Positions 35,771 to 43,659 are shown, numbered from the stretch's first letter. The stretch: DNA of 64,000 bases from Ammoniphilus oxalaticus (GCF_003609605.1 NZ_MCHY01000009.1:613058-677057), one strand, 5' to 3'. A program made the numbers and translations. Notes: generated by a model not told the origin, from the letters alone.

Positions 35771-35834
35771 TTTGAAAACCTCCCCCTTTTTCGAACGCCT
35801 GTTCCCATAATAACGTAGATAGCTGATTTTGTCC

Positions 35835-36028
35835 ACCCACAATTTTCAATAAAAAAGGGAACTTTTGAACTCCTTACTTGTATTTTTTCGGAAGCCTCTT
35901 TAAGGCTAAATTGGATCAACAATATTCGATAAAAAACAGGGGATAGCAGGCGCCTCGCTGGCTTTTTTAGTTTGAGAAAAATGGTTTTGGCGTAAGGAAA
36001 AAAGCATCAACAATATTCGGTAATAAAG
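35835..36028 (-). repeat. Three diverged family A 23-mers
   Basis: Minus-oriented copies at 35835-35857 (ACCCACAATTTTC followed by AATAAAAAAG), 35915-35937 and 36006-36028. The last two share the variant ATCAACAATATTCG. They lie upstream of the transposase-like gene. Confidence 0.8.
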
Positions 36029-36076
36029 CAAAGCGCACGGCGATCACCCCGCCAGAGCCCCCGCCAACAAGCAAAA

Positions 36077-36110
36077 AAAATTCCTCCTGAATCAGACCAG
36101 AAGGAATTTT
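36077..36110 (-). terminator. Terminator of the MFS gene
   Basis: AAAATTCCTCCTG (36077) and CAGAAGGAATTTT (to 36110) form the stem; read on the minus strand an eight-T run follows. Confidence 0.85.
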
Positions 36111-36122
36111 CACGCTTTTATC

Positions 36123-37745
36123 TTATTCGGCTTTTGCCTTCGCTTTTTGCGGTTGCTGAGTTTTATAGTCTTTTTCGGATACTAACGGAATTGCTCGGAT
36201 GAAAATAGCGACAACGACAGCGACGAGCATAATGATCGATCCCGTTAGAAAAGTTGTCGTCAATGCATCGCTAAATATCCCTCTTATCATGACAACCATT
36301 TTTTCCGCTAAAGGTAAAATTTCCGTAGGCATCCCATTTAAAATAGTCGTTAATCTCGGTTGATCCAGCAGCGTCTCGGGATTCATTAATTGAGCAAACT
36401 GATTCACTTGATCAGGAGGAAGCTGCTCCATCTGTTGACCGCCCGCGCCTGCAAACGCGTCTGTCATCCTGCTCGTCATCCGTGAGCTCATCACACTCCC
36501 CAGCACTCCGATTCCAATTGTGCTTCCTAATGAACGGAACAATTGCGAAGATGCCGACGCCACACCAAGCTGAGTTAACGGAACCGCATTTTGTACGGTG
36601 AGAGAGAACACGGGTAGGCTAGCGCCGAGTCCAATTCCAATGACAGCTAAGTACAAGATGAGAATTGAGATCGGCGTATCCATATGGATAAAGTGCAGTA
36701 AAAACATGCCAATGGACGTGGTCAGTAACCCCGCTACCGCTAACGCCTTGTATTTCCCTGTCTTTGTCATAAATTGACCCGCAAAAGAGGTCGCGATCAC
36801 CATCACGATCGACATCGGCATCATAATATAGCCGGACCCGCTTGGTGAAATTCCTTTTACACCTTGAATGAAAAACGGCGTATAGATCATCACGCCCATC
36901 ATCCCCGCCCCGAGTAAAAACACAGCGATATTGGACAACGTCACTATATCATTTTTAAATAACGAAAGAGGCAGCACAGGTGATTTTACTTTTGATTCTG
37001 TAATAATAAACGCGATCAAACCTACTATCGTAAGACCAAACAAACTCAAAATTTCCCACGAAGTCCATGCGTACTTACCAGGTCCCTGACCGGCTAAACT
37101 AAACGCAAGCAGTAAGGAAACGATGGTTACAGTGAGGAAAAAGGAGCCAAAATAATCGATCGTTTCTCCTTGTCTGCGCTCGACTTTTGGAAATAGCGTC
37201 ATAATCATGATGAAAGCGACGATGCCGAGCGGGAGAAACACCCAAAACACCCAGTGCCAGTCGAGGTGGTCAACAATATAGCCGCCCATTAACGGCCCGA
37301 GCACACTCGAAATACCAAAAATACCACTCATTAATCCGGTCCAACGCGCCCTTTCTCGCGGCAGATACAAATCTCCGATCGCAGTAAAAGCGGTTGACAT
37401 AATAATCCCCGCTCCGAATCCTGTTATCCCCCGATAAGCAATCAGTTGAAAAATGCTATTTGAGAGTCCAGATAAAAAGGCGCCGAGCGTAAACAAGCCA
37501 ATTCCTGCTAATATAAACGGTTTCCTTCCATATATATCAGAAAGCTTTCCAACAAGAATCGTCGCGACGGCCGTCGTTAGCAAATAAATCGTAATCGCCC
37601 ATGTGTAGTAATCCATCCCGCCGAGGCTCGCAATAATACGCGGCATCGCCACACCGATAATTGTCTGGTTAATCGCCGAGAAAAACATCGCAACCATAAT
37701 TGCGATCATAATCGTTATTTTCTTTTTCTCTGTTAAGTCGTTCAT
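36123..37745 (-). CDS. MFS multidrug efflux pump, DHA2/EmrB-QacA type
   Basis: 540 aa with 14 predicted transmembrane helices. Signatures: NQTIIGVAMPRIIASLGGM in helix 1, GKLSDIYGRKPFILAG (motif A), RGITGFGAGIIMSTAFTAIGDLY (motif B region), and GISSVLGPLMGGYIVDHLDWHWVFWVFLPLG (motif C, antiporter). It exports lipophilic or cationic compounds with proton motive force. An extra extramembrane loop near residues 430-470 (GGQQMEQLPPDQVNQF) is typical of 14-helix pumps. The start overlaps the upstream MarR gene by 4 nt, so the two form an operon. Confidence 0.94.
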   Translation of the reverse strand: MNDLTEKKKITIMIAIMVAMFFSAINQTIIGVAMPRIIASLGGMDYYTWAITIYLLTTAVATILVGKLSDIYGRKPFILAGIGLFTLGAFLSGLSNSIFQLIAYRGITGFGAGIIMSTAFTAIGDLYLPRERARWTGLMSGIFGISSVLGPLMGGYIVDHLDWHWVFWVFLPLGIVAFIMIMTLFPKVERRQGETIDYFGSFFLTVTIVSLLLAFSLAGQGPGKYAWTSWEILSLFGLTIVGLIAFIITESKVKSPVLPLSLFKNDIVTLSNIAVFLLGAGMMGVMIYTPFFIQGVKGISPSGSGYIMMPMSIVMVIATSFAGQFMTKTGKYKALAVAGLLTTSIGMFLLHFIHMDTPISILILYLAVIGIGLGASLPVFSLTVQNAVPLTQLGVASASSQLFRSLGSTIGIGVLGSVMSSRMTSRMTDAFAGAGGQQMEQLPPDQVNQFAQLMNPETLLDQPRLTTILNGMPTEILPLAEKMVVMIRGIFSDALTTTFLTGSIIMLVAVVVAIFIRAIPLVSEKDYKTQQPQKAKAKAE

Positions 37746-38200
37746 TCGTTTTTCCCCCTTCGTAAATCGTCGATGTTGCGGGAGGCCCGTTCAAAGCAGT
37801 TTATAAAAAACGTCAAGTCCGCATCGGATAAGTCGTTGAACACGAGCCTCATCAGTTCAGAGCCCTCGTTTTGCAGCTCCCGAATTGCTTCCTTCCCTTT
37901 GTTCGTAATCTTCAAATAGACAACTCGACGATCATCTTGATCACGTAGGCGGGTAATATACCCGTTTTCAATGAGTTTGTCTGCTACCGTTGTCGCCGCT
38001 CCAGGTGTGAGGTTCAATGCGTCCGCCAACTCTGACATCCGCTTGTGGGCCCCATTTCGTTCGAGTAAAAAGAGCATATGTGACTGTGATCCAGGGAACC
38101 GTTCTTCAAAAATTTGCTTCCATAGAGAACCCAACTTTTTGGATAAATGCCAGTATACCCTCTCAAATTGTCCGAAAAGGTGTTGTTCGTTCGTTAACAA
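37742..38200 (-). CDS. MarR-family regulator of the MFS pump
   Basis: About 152 aa from TTG 38200, 6 nt after GGGAGGA; the ATG at 38215 overlaps that ribosome-binding site and has none of its own. MarR core: MSELADALNLTPGAATTVADKLIENGYITRLRDQDDRRVVYLKITNKG, with the wing RDQDDRR. Probably a drug-responsive repressor of its own operon through the palindrome at 38233-38253. Confidence 0.92.
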   Translation of the reverse strand: MLTNEQHLFGQFERVYWHLSKKLGSLWKQIFEERFPGSQSHMLFLLERNGAHKRMSELADALNLTPGAATTVADKLIENGYITRLRDQDDRRVVYLKITNKGKEAIRELQNEGSELMRLVFNDLSDADLTFFINCFERASRNIDDLRRGKNE

Positions 38201-38232
38201 AAGTTTTCCTCCCATAAATGTTTATGTGATTA

Positions 38233-38253
38233 ATAGTTTGACTATCAAAGTAT
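38233..38253 (-). promoter_or_regulatory. Likely MarR operator
   Basis: ATAGTTTGACTATCAAAGTAT, with the inverted repeat TTTGA-CTA-TCAAA, lies 33 bp upstream of the MarR start. Confidence 0.55.
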
Positions 38254-38728
38254 AATGCAGGAGATTGCGGGTTGTCAAACCCAATAATTCCCTCAAATCG
38301 CCTTACTCCAGTATGAGGAAAAAGAGTGTTATTTATTCAGAATTGAAAAGGGACATATAGGCATAGATACGGCCGACACATCCCTTTTTATCGAAGATTG
38401 TAGACTTTGTAGGGTGTCGTGTGATCGGAAATTCTAAATTAGGTATAAAAGAAATAGGGGCTCGAAAGCCCTACTGTATGATTGTTATATATAGACTAGC
38501 AAGACTAAAGGCACTCTTTTTTTTAGTGAAAAGCAGATAAATGAGCTTTTTGTCATTGTAATGTTGTAAAAACTCTGTTATTTTATATTAAAGTTATTCT
38601 AATTAAGGAAATTAAGACCTGAGACAGTCGGTGTAGTAGGATTGGACCGTAATCGTAAGGATGTACTGTACCGCCAAGCGGTGGTTACACTTATATGATT
38701 TTGTAAATAAGGACTAGGGGGAGATGAG
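38254..38728. other. Intergenic region upstream of sinI
   Basis: Holds one diverged family A copy (38384-38405), a stable GGGCT-CGAA-AGCCC hairpin (about 38457-38471) followed at distance by a T-run (38515-38524), and the short palindrome ACCGC-CAA-GCGGT (about 38669-38681) ahead of sinI. No other gene. The T-run end may terminate an unlisted small transcript. Confidence 0.5.
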
Positions 38729-38884
38729 ATGGGGTTGGATACTCCACTAGCAGGGATAGACAGTTTGGCATTCGAAAATGAAGGTCCATTAGATATGGAG
38801 TGGGTGGAACTAATTCTGGAAGCCAAAAGGTTGGGGTTGAGTTTCGAAGAAGTTCGTAATTATTTTCGCCTTTTTCAAAAGTAA
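38729..38884 (+). CDS. sinI: SinI-type antirepressor
   Basis: 51 aa from ATG 38729 (AGGGGGAG 7 nt upstream). The second half, DMEWVELILEAKRLGLSFEEVRNYFRLFQK, is the SinI dimerisation domain (B. subtilis SinI has LDQEWVELMVEAKEANISPEEIRKYL). SinI binds SinR, breaks its dimers and so switches on matrix genes. sinR is 3.6 kb away instead of adjacent as in B. subtilis. Expression in B. subtilis depends on Spo0A; I see no clear Spo0A box here. Confidence 0.9.
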   Translation: MGLDTPLAGIDSLAFENEGPLDMEWVELILEAKRLGLSFEEVRNYFRLFQK

Positions 38885-39064
38885 TGATATGGGTTTTAAA
38901 AATTTGTTGGTCGATTCGATAGGTTGGTAGTTTAGCTAAAAAGAAGAACTACAATCTGTCGAAGATTGATGTGACCCCCAAAAATTAGATTTGTGACTCT
39001 CGCTCTTGTGGCGCGGGTCAGACTCCTTTCGAGTGTTGCCATGCATTAATTTTTGAGTCCTATC

Positions 39065-39103
39065 GTTCTTGATATAGAACAAGGGCGTTATGATATAAAG
39101 AAC
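39065..39103 (+). promoter_or_regulatory. SinR-type operator(s) upstream of the 62-aa gene
   Basis: GTTCTTGATATAGAAC (39065-39080) fits GTTC-N8-GAAC as at the eps promoter. A second, looser site ends in AAAGAAC at 39097-39103. TTGATA (39069-39074) and GATATA (39092-39097) at 17 bp could be the promoter, so both sites would overlap it. Confidence 0.55.
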
Positions 39104-39118
39104 GATCATAAGGAAGTA

Positions 39119-39307
39119 ATGAAACGTGATTTCAACAATTATGAAGCGTCGCAGGTTATTTTTCATCAGCCATTCGCTTTTAAAATGCCCAATCTTGGAA
39201 TCCGGGCCAAGGGAACAGAGATCACCTTGGAAAAGGAAACGGATCGCCTAACGGTCATCCAGTCGGATCGACGAATCCGGGAAAGGGTAAAGGCAATAAA
39301 AAAATAG
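39119..39307 (+). CDS. Small basic hypothetical protein (62 aa), probable SinR target
   Basis: ATG 39119 with AAGGAA 4-5 nt upstream. The product starts MKRDFNNYEASQVIFHQPFA and ends with a charged helix (SDRRIRERVKAIKK). No signal peptide and no recognised domain. Two SinR-like sites lie directly upstream and a terminator directly downstream, so it appears as an individually regulated gene of the biofilm regulon; it could be a small regulator. Function is not known to me. Confidence 0.5.
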   Translation: MKRDFNNYEASQVIFHQPFAFKMPNLGIRAKGTEITLEKETDRLTVIQSDRRIRERVKAIKK

Positions 39308-39347
39308 GTTACTTTTAAAGCAACCACCTATCAAACAGTAATCCATT

Positions 39348-39569
39348 TTACATAAGACCTGTAACCAAGGTCTTCTTTTTTTCCTCGCTAATCCAATTCT
39401 TCATGCCTTCTTGGAAGCTCAACCAGCTGCTTGCAAATCCAATAAAAGGGTAGACGAGGTCATTCCTGAAACTAATAAATGCTAATAAGGCTCCGACCGT
39501 GCGCGTTCTATAGGCGCCCATCCACGAGAGATCGCCATGAAGACGAGCAAGATGAGGTACGTTTTCCAC
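39348..39569 (-). pseudogene. Remnant of an ABC exporter membrane domain
   Basis: The frame contains TVGALLAFISFRNDLVYPF followed by IGFASSWLSFQEG, which matches the fifth/sixth helix region of peptide-type ABC exporters (usually TVGxLIAFxSFLxxLxxPI...). It then ends after 17 unrelated residues, and the upstream part is not ABC-like, so only about 60 codons survive. It lies directly downstream of the S26-peptidase/PqqD/HPr-kinase cassette in the same direction. An exporter may therefore once have belonged to that operon. Confidence 0.6.
39354..39382 (+). terminator. Terminator of the 62-aa gene
   Basis: AAGACCT (39354-39360), loop GTAACCA, AGGTCTT (39368-39374), then CTTTTTTT. Confidence 0.8.
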
Positions 39570-39629
39570 TAGGTACGAATAAAAGAAAAAATCCTTTGCA
39601 GTGGAATCATGCTATGAGTTCGCATGTAT

Positions 39630-40124
39630 TTAATGGGATCCATTTGATTGTCCCTTCCTGGATGCGATCTCTTTTAATCGTCTCCAATAGTAAAAACCCT
39701 TTTTGCAATAAACAGGAACTGTGGGAAAAGAGAGAATGAACCGAGTCCAGATGCGCGTCACCCTCCCGCCTGTTTTTAGAACCGATCGTTTCTTTTTAAT
39801 GGATATCAATTTACCAATTAGCTGTTCAGGCGAAAGCGGGGGATCAAATTGAACATTCGAATCCCCTTTGAAAGCGTGAAAAAGAATCTGGTTCTTTAAA
39901 AAACTGTGATAATAACGGTGCCCGATCAGTTGACCGTCCTCCGTTTGGAACAAATAGACATCTCCTTTTTTAAGATCCAGCTCTGCGGATAATGGGACAA
40001 AGCGGCATATATCGCCTTCTTTAATCAACGGAAACATGCTCACTCCGCTGGCAGGGATATCGACCCAGCCTTTTTTTGCAAGGATCGATTTAATGCTTGA
40101 ACCTAGTGGGTTAACGTTGCTCAT
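39630..40124 (-). CDS. S24/S26-family signal-peptidase-like protein
   Basis: About 164 aa from ATG 40124 (overlapping the PqqD gene by 14 bp). WVDIPASGVSMFPLIKEGDI holds the nucleophile serine (S-M-x-P) and FHAFKGDSN a lysine in the KGD motif; both are typical of the short S24/S26 proteins that occur with HPr-kinase-like and PqqD-like genes in polysaccharide or peptide loci. Only one C-terminal hydrophobic stretch (FILSFPTVPVYC) is visible, so membrane attachment is weak. It may cut a precursor handled by its operon partners. Last gene of a four-gene operon. Confidence 0.8.
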   Translation of the reverse strand: MSNVNPLGSSIKSILAKKGWVDIPASGVSMFPLIKEGDICRFVPLSAELDLKKGDVYLFQTEDGQLIGHRYYHSFLKNQILFHAFKGDSNVQFDPPLSPEQLIGKLISIKKKRSVLKTGGRVTRIWTRFILSFPTVPVYCKKGFYYWRRLKEIASRKGQSNGSH

Positions 40125-40359
40125 GAACGAGCCCGATCTTTTCCAGTTGTTGAATAAATCCAATTGTTTCATATCTGATTTTTTCGGAGTCGGCTTGAAA
40201 TTGACGCGTGATCATTTCTATGATCTGCTCGATTGTTTTATGCGCTAACAACGCCTCCACAATATAGGCGCCCATCCGATTAATTTTTGTAATCGTAAAT
40301 CCTTCGGTATCCATGACGACCCATTCTCCATCCATCTCAATCAGTTCGATGTGATTCAT
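40111..40359 (-). CDS. PqqD-family peptide chaperone (HPr-rel-A type)
   Basis: 82 aa from ATG 40359, sharing ATGA with the stop of the HPr-kinase gene. It starts MNHIELIEMDGEWVVMDTEG and continues FTITKINRMGAYIVEALLAHKTIEQIIEMI, the winged-helix fold of PqqD and of RiPP recognition elements. Such proteins present a peptide to a modifying enzyme. No precursor peptide gene is evident next to it. Confidence 0.85.
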   Translation of the reverse strand: MNHIELIEMDGEWVVMDTEGFTITKINRMGAYIVEALLAHKTIEQIIEMITRQFQADSEKIRYETIGFIQQLEKIGLVHEQR

Positions 40360-41147
40360 GAAATCAACTCCCAAAATCGGTTGTTTTTTTGAAAATACAA
40401 TTGGCGCGCGGGTACCGCGGTAATTAACTGCTGGCATAAGTGAAGTATTTTTTTCGTCTCGCTTGTATCATGCGGCCAGTAGAACACTTTGTCGATGAGT
40501 TGAAAAAGTGTTTCCGTTCGGTTGAGCGGCTTTGTTTTCACGTCCGACGATTGTGTAAGTAAGTAGATCGCGGTGAGCGGACAAAAGGGTTGACGCCCTG
40601 TCATTGCCAATTCACTATTAAAAGGCGACGGCAGTACCTGAACTGCCCCGTCCGTAATTTTTAGAATGGTTGCTTCATCGGAATAAACTGCCCGCGGCTG
40701 AGATAGTTTGGCCACGGTTGATTTTCCCGCTCCCGAACGCCCCGCAAATAAATAGGCTTTCCCCGCCTGTTCAAGGCAAGAGGAATGGAGCAGCAATCCC
40801 CAAGATTGATAAACAATGAACGCGCTGTATAAATTCATCAGGGCATGTTTTAAAGCGACCGCATCGAGAACGAGCAGCTTTGCGCGATTAAAAGATGTAT
40901 CAATAGTGATCCGATAATCCGAGCGTTCATAAGCGATCATTCCTTGTCTATTCGTTATAACGACATGAAAATCAGTCGTTGTCACGCCAATTGGGTATGG
41001 TTCAAGACGCGCCTGAAGATCCACCTTCTTTGGCGGGGGATTAAGGATGAACGAAGCATAGTCTTGGTAGATTAGTTGAATCATTTGTTCCTGAGCGCTT
41101 TCGATTTGAAAAATGTGTTCACCAATTTTAAGATGAGTCTGGTACAT
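40356..41147 (-). CDS. HPr-kinase-related protein (HprK-related kinase)
   Basis: 263 aa. The C-terminal half has the HprK core: catalytic His in LLLHSSCLEQAGKAYLFAG, P-loop GRSGAGKST (about residues 133-142) and YSDEATIL in place of ADDxVE. The N-terminal half is not the HprK Ser-sensing domain but a short approximately 110-aa beta region. Homologues are paired with PqqD-like proteins and nucleotidyltransferases in exopolysaccharide loci (HPr-rel-A system) and in some lasso peptide clusters, where the kinase phosphorylates the precursor peptide. The start is ATG 41147 with AGGAGG at 6 nt; that ribosome-binding site directly continues a family A repeat (41158-41180). Confidence 0.85.
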   Translation of the reverse strand: MYQTHLKIGEHIFQIESAQEQMIQLIYQDYASFILNPPPKKVDLQARLEPYPIGVTTTDFHVVITNRQGMIAYERSDYRITIDTSFNRAKLLVLDAVALKHALMNLYSAFIVYQSWGLLLHSSCLEQAGKAYLFAGRSGAGKSTVAKLSQPRAVYSDEATILKITDGAVQVLPSPFNSELAMTGRQPFCPLTAIYLLTQSSDVKTKPLNRTETLFQLIDKVFYWPHDTSETKKILHLCQQLITAVPARQLYFQKNNRFWELIS

Positions 41148-41157
41148 AGGATGCCTC

Positions 41158-41180
41158 CTTTTTTATTGAATATTGTTGGT
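41158..41180 (+). repeat. Family A 23-mer abutting a ribosome-binding site
   Basis: CTTTTTTATTG followed by AATATTGTTGGT. Read on the minus strand its AAAAAAG end runs into GAGG, making AAGGAGG, the ribosome-binding site of the HPr-kinase-like gene. Confidence 0.8.
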
Positions 41181-41200
41181 TTTTACGGCGCGGTCGACAG

Positions 41201-42310
41201 TCATTTCCTGCTGATCATCGCCGCAAATTGCCCCCATCTTTGTTTGTACAATTTGAATAAGGAGCTCCCGTGGGAATCTTCGTCACCTACCGCTTTACAC
41301 TCATAAGCGGCCATCGCTTGTCCTGGGATGAACCATGTGGCCAGCTTTCTCAGTCGGTCCCGAGGTGAATCGAAATCAAGGAATTCAAAACAGAACATGT
41401 TGGCGTATTGCTTGTATGTTTTGTAATCGTGATTGCGGATCGCCTCGTATTCCCACCAGCGTGTTGTATTGCTTGTCAAAGGAAAGATATTAACTGGTTT
41501 AAGGTGAGGAAATTGTTGATAGACGATCGATAGTGTTTTGCGTATTCGTTGTTCGGTTCCTTGTCTGATCATCTCTCTTTCTAGTCGTTTCCAGTCAAAC
41601 TGTGGACCGATTACACTGATCACCCGCAAAATATCAATGAAGTATTTTAAACAGTTTAAATGATGTCGCCAGCCGTGCAGACAAATCATATAGAAGGTGT
41701 GATAGTCGCTCAATTCACGGATATATTCACTCGTTTGGATCGGTTTCGACTCCGCCCAAAATTCATCCATCGACAATTGAGAAGTTCGCTCTTGCAACAA
41801 TCCCCAGTGCAATTCAACTGTTAAGGGGATATTAGAGTGAGGAAGCGCTTGACTAAAGCTGAGATGAAAATGCGCAGGGATCGGTTCTTCATCGATTGTA
41901 AAGCCTAAATCCCTCACGACAGCGGCTGCCTGACTCAGCTCGGCTTGAGGGATGAGCAGATCAATATCTGACGTCCACCTTGCAGATAGTTTCCCGAAAT
42001 ACGTTTCGATAAAATGGGTTCCTTTTAATGGAATCACATAAATGTGAGCTTCCTCAAAGGCAGCTAAAATTTGTTCCATCTTTCTTTTAATGTACAGATT
42101 TTGTAAGAAGGCCTGATTGGCCTGTTGTTTTAAAGCCTTTTGGAAAAAAACTGGCGTTTGATGTACGGCGTTTCGCTGTTCTAAGTAAAATAGAATTTGC
42201 GGTGAGATGGAGAAGTGCTCAATATCAGTAAGAGCCTTTTCATACCAGGTAGTCTCACTTGGTAAAGGGAGCTCTGGGTCATGCAGAGTGGTGATGAATG
42301 GGCGTAACAA
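41201..42310 (-). CDS. Nucleotidyltransferase-fold protein (PF14907-like)
   Basis: About 369 aa from TTG 42310, 6 nt after AGGAGGG; the frame extends to a TTG at 42343, which lies next to the predicted transcription start. The nucleotidyltransferase centre is visible as LKGTHFIETYFGKLSARWTSDIDLLIP (G-x-x-x ... D-x-D), followed by a helical domain and LTVELHWGLLQ, typical of the uncharacterised NTP_transf_5 family. These occur beside HPr-kinase-like and PqqD genes. First gene of the operon. Target unknown; it may transfer a nucleotide to a sugar, lipid or peptide. Confidence 0.8.
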   Translation of the reverse strand: MLRPFITTLHDPELPLPSETTWYEKALTDIEHFSISPQILFYLEQRNAVHQTPVFFQKALKQQANQAFLQNLYIKRKMEQILAAFEEAHIYVIPLKGTHFIETYFGKLSARWTSDIDLLIPQAELSQAAAVVRDLGFTIDEEPIPAHFHLSFSQALPHSNIPLTVELHWGLLQERTSQLSMDEFWAESKPIQTSEYIRELSDYHTFYMICLHGWRHHLNCLKYFIDILRVISVIGPQFDWKRLEREMIRQGTEQRIRKTLSIVYQQFPHLKPVNIFPLTSNTTRWWEYEAIRNHDYKTYKQYANMFCFEFLDFDSPRDRLRKLATWFIPGQAMAAYECKAVGDEDSHGSSLFKLYKQRWGQFAAMISRK

Positions 42311-42344
42311 AGAATACCCTCCTAACAATTTGGATTCAATCAAC

Positions 42345-42377
42345 GTTCATTATAAAGAACGTAATTGGAGTTGTAAA
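42345..42377 (-). promoter_or_regulatory. SinR-box promoter of the HPr-kinase/PqqD operon
   Basis: On the minus strand TTTACA (42372-42377), 17 bp, TATAAT (42349-42354). The -10 is inside the palindrome GTTCATTATAAAGAAC (42345-42360), the same 16-mer found in the sinR promoter. SinR should repress this operon. Confidence 0.8.
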
Positions 42378-42403
42378 GAGATGTAAAAACAGTCGAATAA
42401 CTA

Positions 42404-42432
42404 TTGACTCGTTCATTATAAAGAACTATAAT
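42404..42432 (+). promoter_or_regulatory. sinR promoter with SinR operator filling the spacer
   Basis: TTGACT (42404-42409), 17-bp spacer, TATAAT (42427-42432). The 16-bp palindrome GTTCATTATAAAGAAC (42411-42426) fills the spacer, which indicates autoregulation. Its right half AAAGAAC equals the complement of the B. subtilis SinR half-site GTTCTTT. Confidence 0.85.
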
Positions 42433-42478
42433 GGAGCGCGATTGCTCTCGGAAAAATGAATGGATTGTAGGTGACGTG

Positions 42479-42817
42479 GTGATTGGACAGCGCATTAAAA
42501 GATTAAGGGAAGAGAGAGGATATTCCATCACGGAACTTGCTAGCCTGGCGGAAGTATCTAAATCATATTTAAGTTACATTGAGAGGAACTTGCAAAATAA
42601 TCCTTCTCTTCAGTTTTTAACAAAGGTGGCAGTACCCTTGGAGACTACCCTCGAGTTCTTACTCGAAGACACTGCCAAAGAGGAGGATAAGCTTGACGAG
42701 GAATGGAAGCAGCTCATTCAAAATGGGATTGAAGAGGGCATGAGCAAAGAGGATTTTCAAGCCTTCAAAGATTTTATTCGTTTTAAAAAGTGGAAAAATA
42801 ATGAACAGGATAATTAA
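42479..42817 (+). CDS. sinR: SinR-type master regulator of biofilm formation
   Basis: 112 aa from GTG 42479 (AGGTG just upstream); B. subtilis SinR has 111. The N-terminal HTH is MIGQRIKRLREERGYSITELASLAEVSKSYLSYIERNLQNNPSLQFL, nearly collinear with SinR. The C-terminal LDEEWKQLIQNGIEEGMSKEDFQAFKDFIRFKKW is the SinI-binding/dimerisation domain. It should repress eps genes through GTTC-N8-GAAC sites until SinI binds it. It lies between its own promoter and the eps promoter; both contain operators. Confidence 0.95.
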   Translation: MIGQRIKRLREERGYSITELASLAEVSKSYLSYIERNLQNNPSLQFLTKVAVPLETTLEFLLEDTAKEEDKLDEEWKQLIQNGIEEGMSKEDFQAFKDFIRFKKWKNNEQDN

Positions 42818-42823
42818 TTTCTA

Positions 42824-42852
42824 TTGACTTGTTCGTTATAAAGAACTACACT
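42824..42852 (+). promoter_or_regulatory. eps operon promoter with SinR operator in the spacer
   Basis: TTGACT (42824-42829), 17 bp, TACACT (42847-42852). The palindrome GTTCGTTATAAAGAAC (42831-42846) occupies the spacer. The weaker -10 compared with the sinR promoter fits a gene set that is off by default. Confidence 0.85.
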
Positions 42853-42939
42853 GATTAGTATGTTAGTCCGTTTTATCTATTTGCAGTGGTGTTCTGTATA
42901 TTGAACATTCCATCCAAAAAAAGAACGATGGAGGAAACC

Positions 42940-43659
42940 GTGGACAAAGAAATTAAAATCATTGATTTTATTCATCCGCTTAAGAAACGATGGAAATTAA
43001 TCTTGCTTGTTACGGTCGCGACGGCCCTGATTAGTGGGTTGTATAGCTTCAAGACGACGACGCTTTTGTATCAAACGCATACGCGTATTTTACTTGGTCC
43101 GCAGCAAGGGAATTTAGTATCAACAATGGCGATCGTAATTAAGGATCCCGTTGTGCTTGATCAAGTGTCGGACAGGCTAGATCAGTCCCGCTCGTCACGG
43201 GCGCTGAGCGGCCAGATTAGTCTTTCTAGCGAGAATGATTCCCAGTTTGTGAAGATCACGGCGTCAGATGCGGATCCTGAGATGGCCGCTCAAATTGCCA
43301 ATATCGGCGCCGAAGTTTTCATTAAGGAAATTGGGAACATCCTCGGTGTTTACGATGCAAAAGTGTTATCTGAGGCTAGCCCGAATTTTGCGCCGATCAA
43401 TGCCAAGCCCCGCTACAATATGGATCTTGGTTTAGTCGCTGGGATCGTCATTAGTATCGGAATTGTATTGTTATTGGATAGCATGGACCACAGCATCCGC
43501 TCTGAACGAGAAATTCGAGAAAAATTACATTTGTCTGTCTTAGGGACCGTTTCGAAAGGATCGAAGAAAAATTTTCGGCGCGTAACGAGTGTTGAGCGCG
43601 CGGTTAGGAAGGATCAGAAGAAACGGGCGAGGGGAGAGGACGGTGTGGTCGATGTTTAA
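42940..43659 (+). CDS. epsA: Chain-length regulator / BY-kinase activator (Wzz-YveK type)
   Basis: 239 aa from GTG 42940 (GGAGG 6 nt upstream). Two transmembrane helices, ILLVTVATALISGLYSF near the N-terminus and LVAGIVISIGIVLLLD near residue 165, enclose an extracellular domain; the cytoplasmic C-terminus is basic. This is the CapA/YveK layout: it activates the partner kinase and sets polysaccharide length. First gene of the eps operon, directly after the SinR-controlled promoter. It overlaps the next gene slightly. Confidence 0.9.
   Translation: MDKEIKIIDFIHPLKKRWKLILLVTVATALISGLYSFKTTTLLYQTHTRILLGPQQGNLVSTMAIVIKDPVVLDQVSDRLDQSRSSRALSGQISLSSENDSQFVKITASDADPEMAAQIANIGAEVFIKEIGNILGVYDAKVLSEASPNFAPINAKPRYNMDLGLVAGIVISIGIVLLLDSMDHSIRSEREIREKLHLSVLGTVSKGSKKNFRRVTSVERAVRKDQKKRARGEDGVVDV

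Noticed and set aside
39630-42310. Complete lasso peptide cluster
   Set aside because: Kinase, PqqD-like and nucleotidyltransferase genes fit in part, but no asparagine-synthetase-like cyclase, B2 protease or precursor peptide was found, and the ABC gene is only a fragment.
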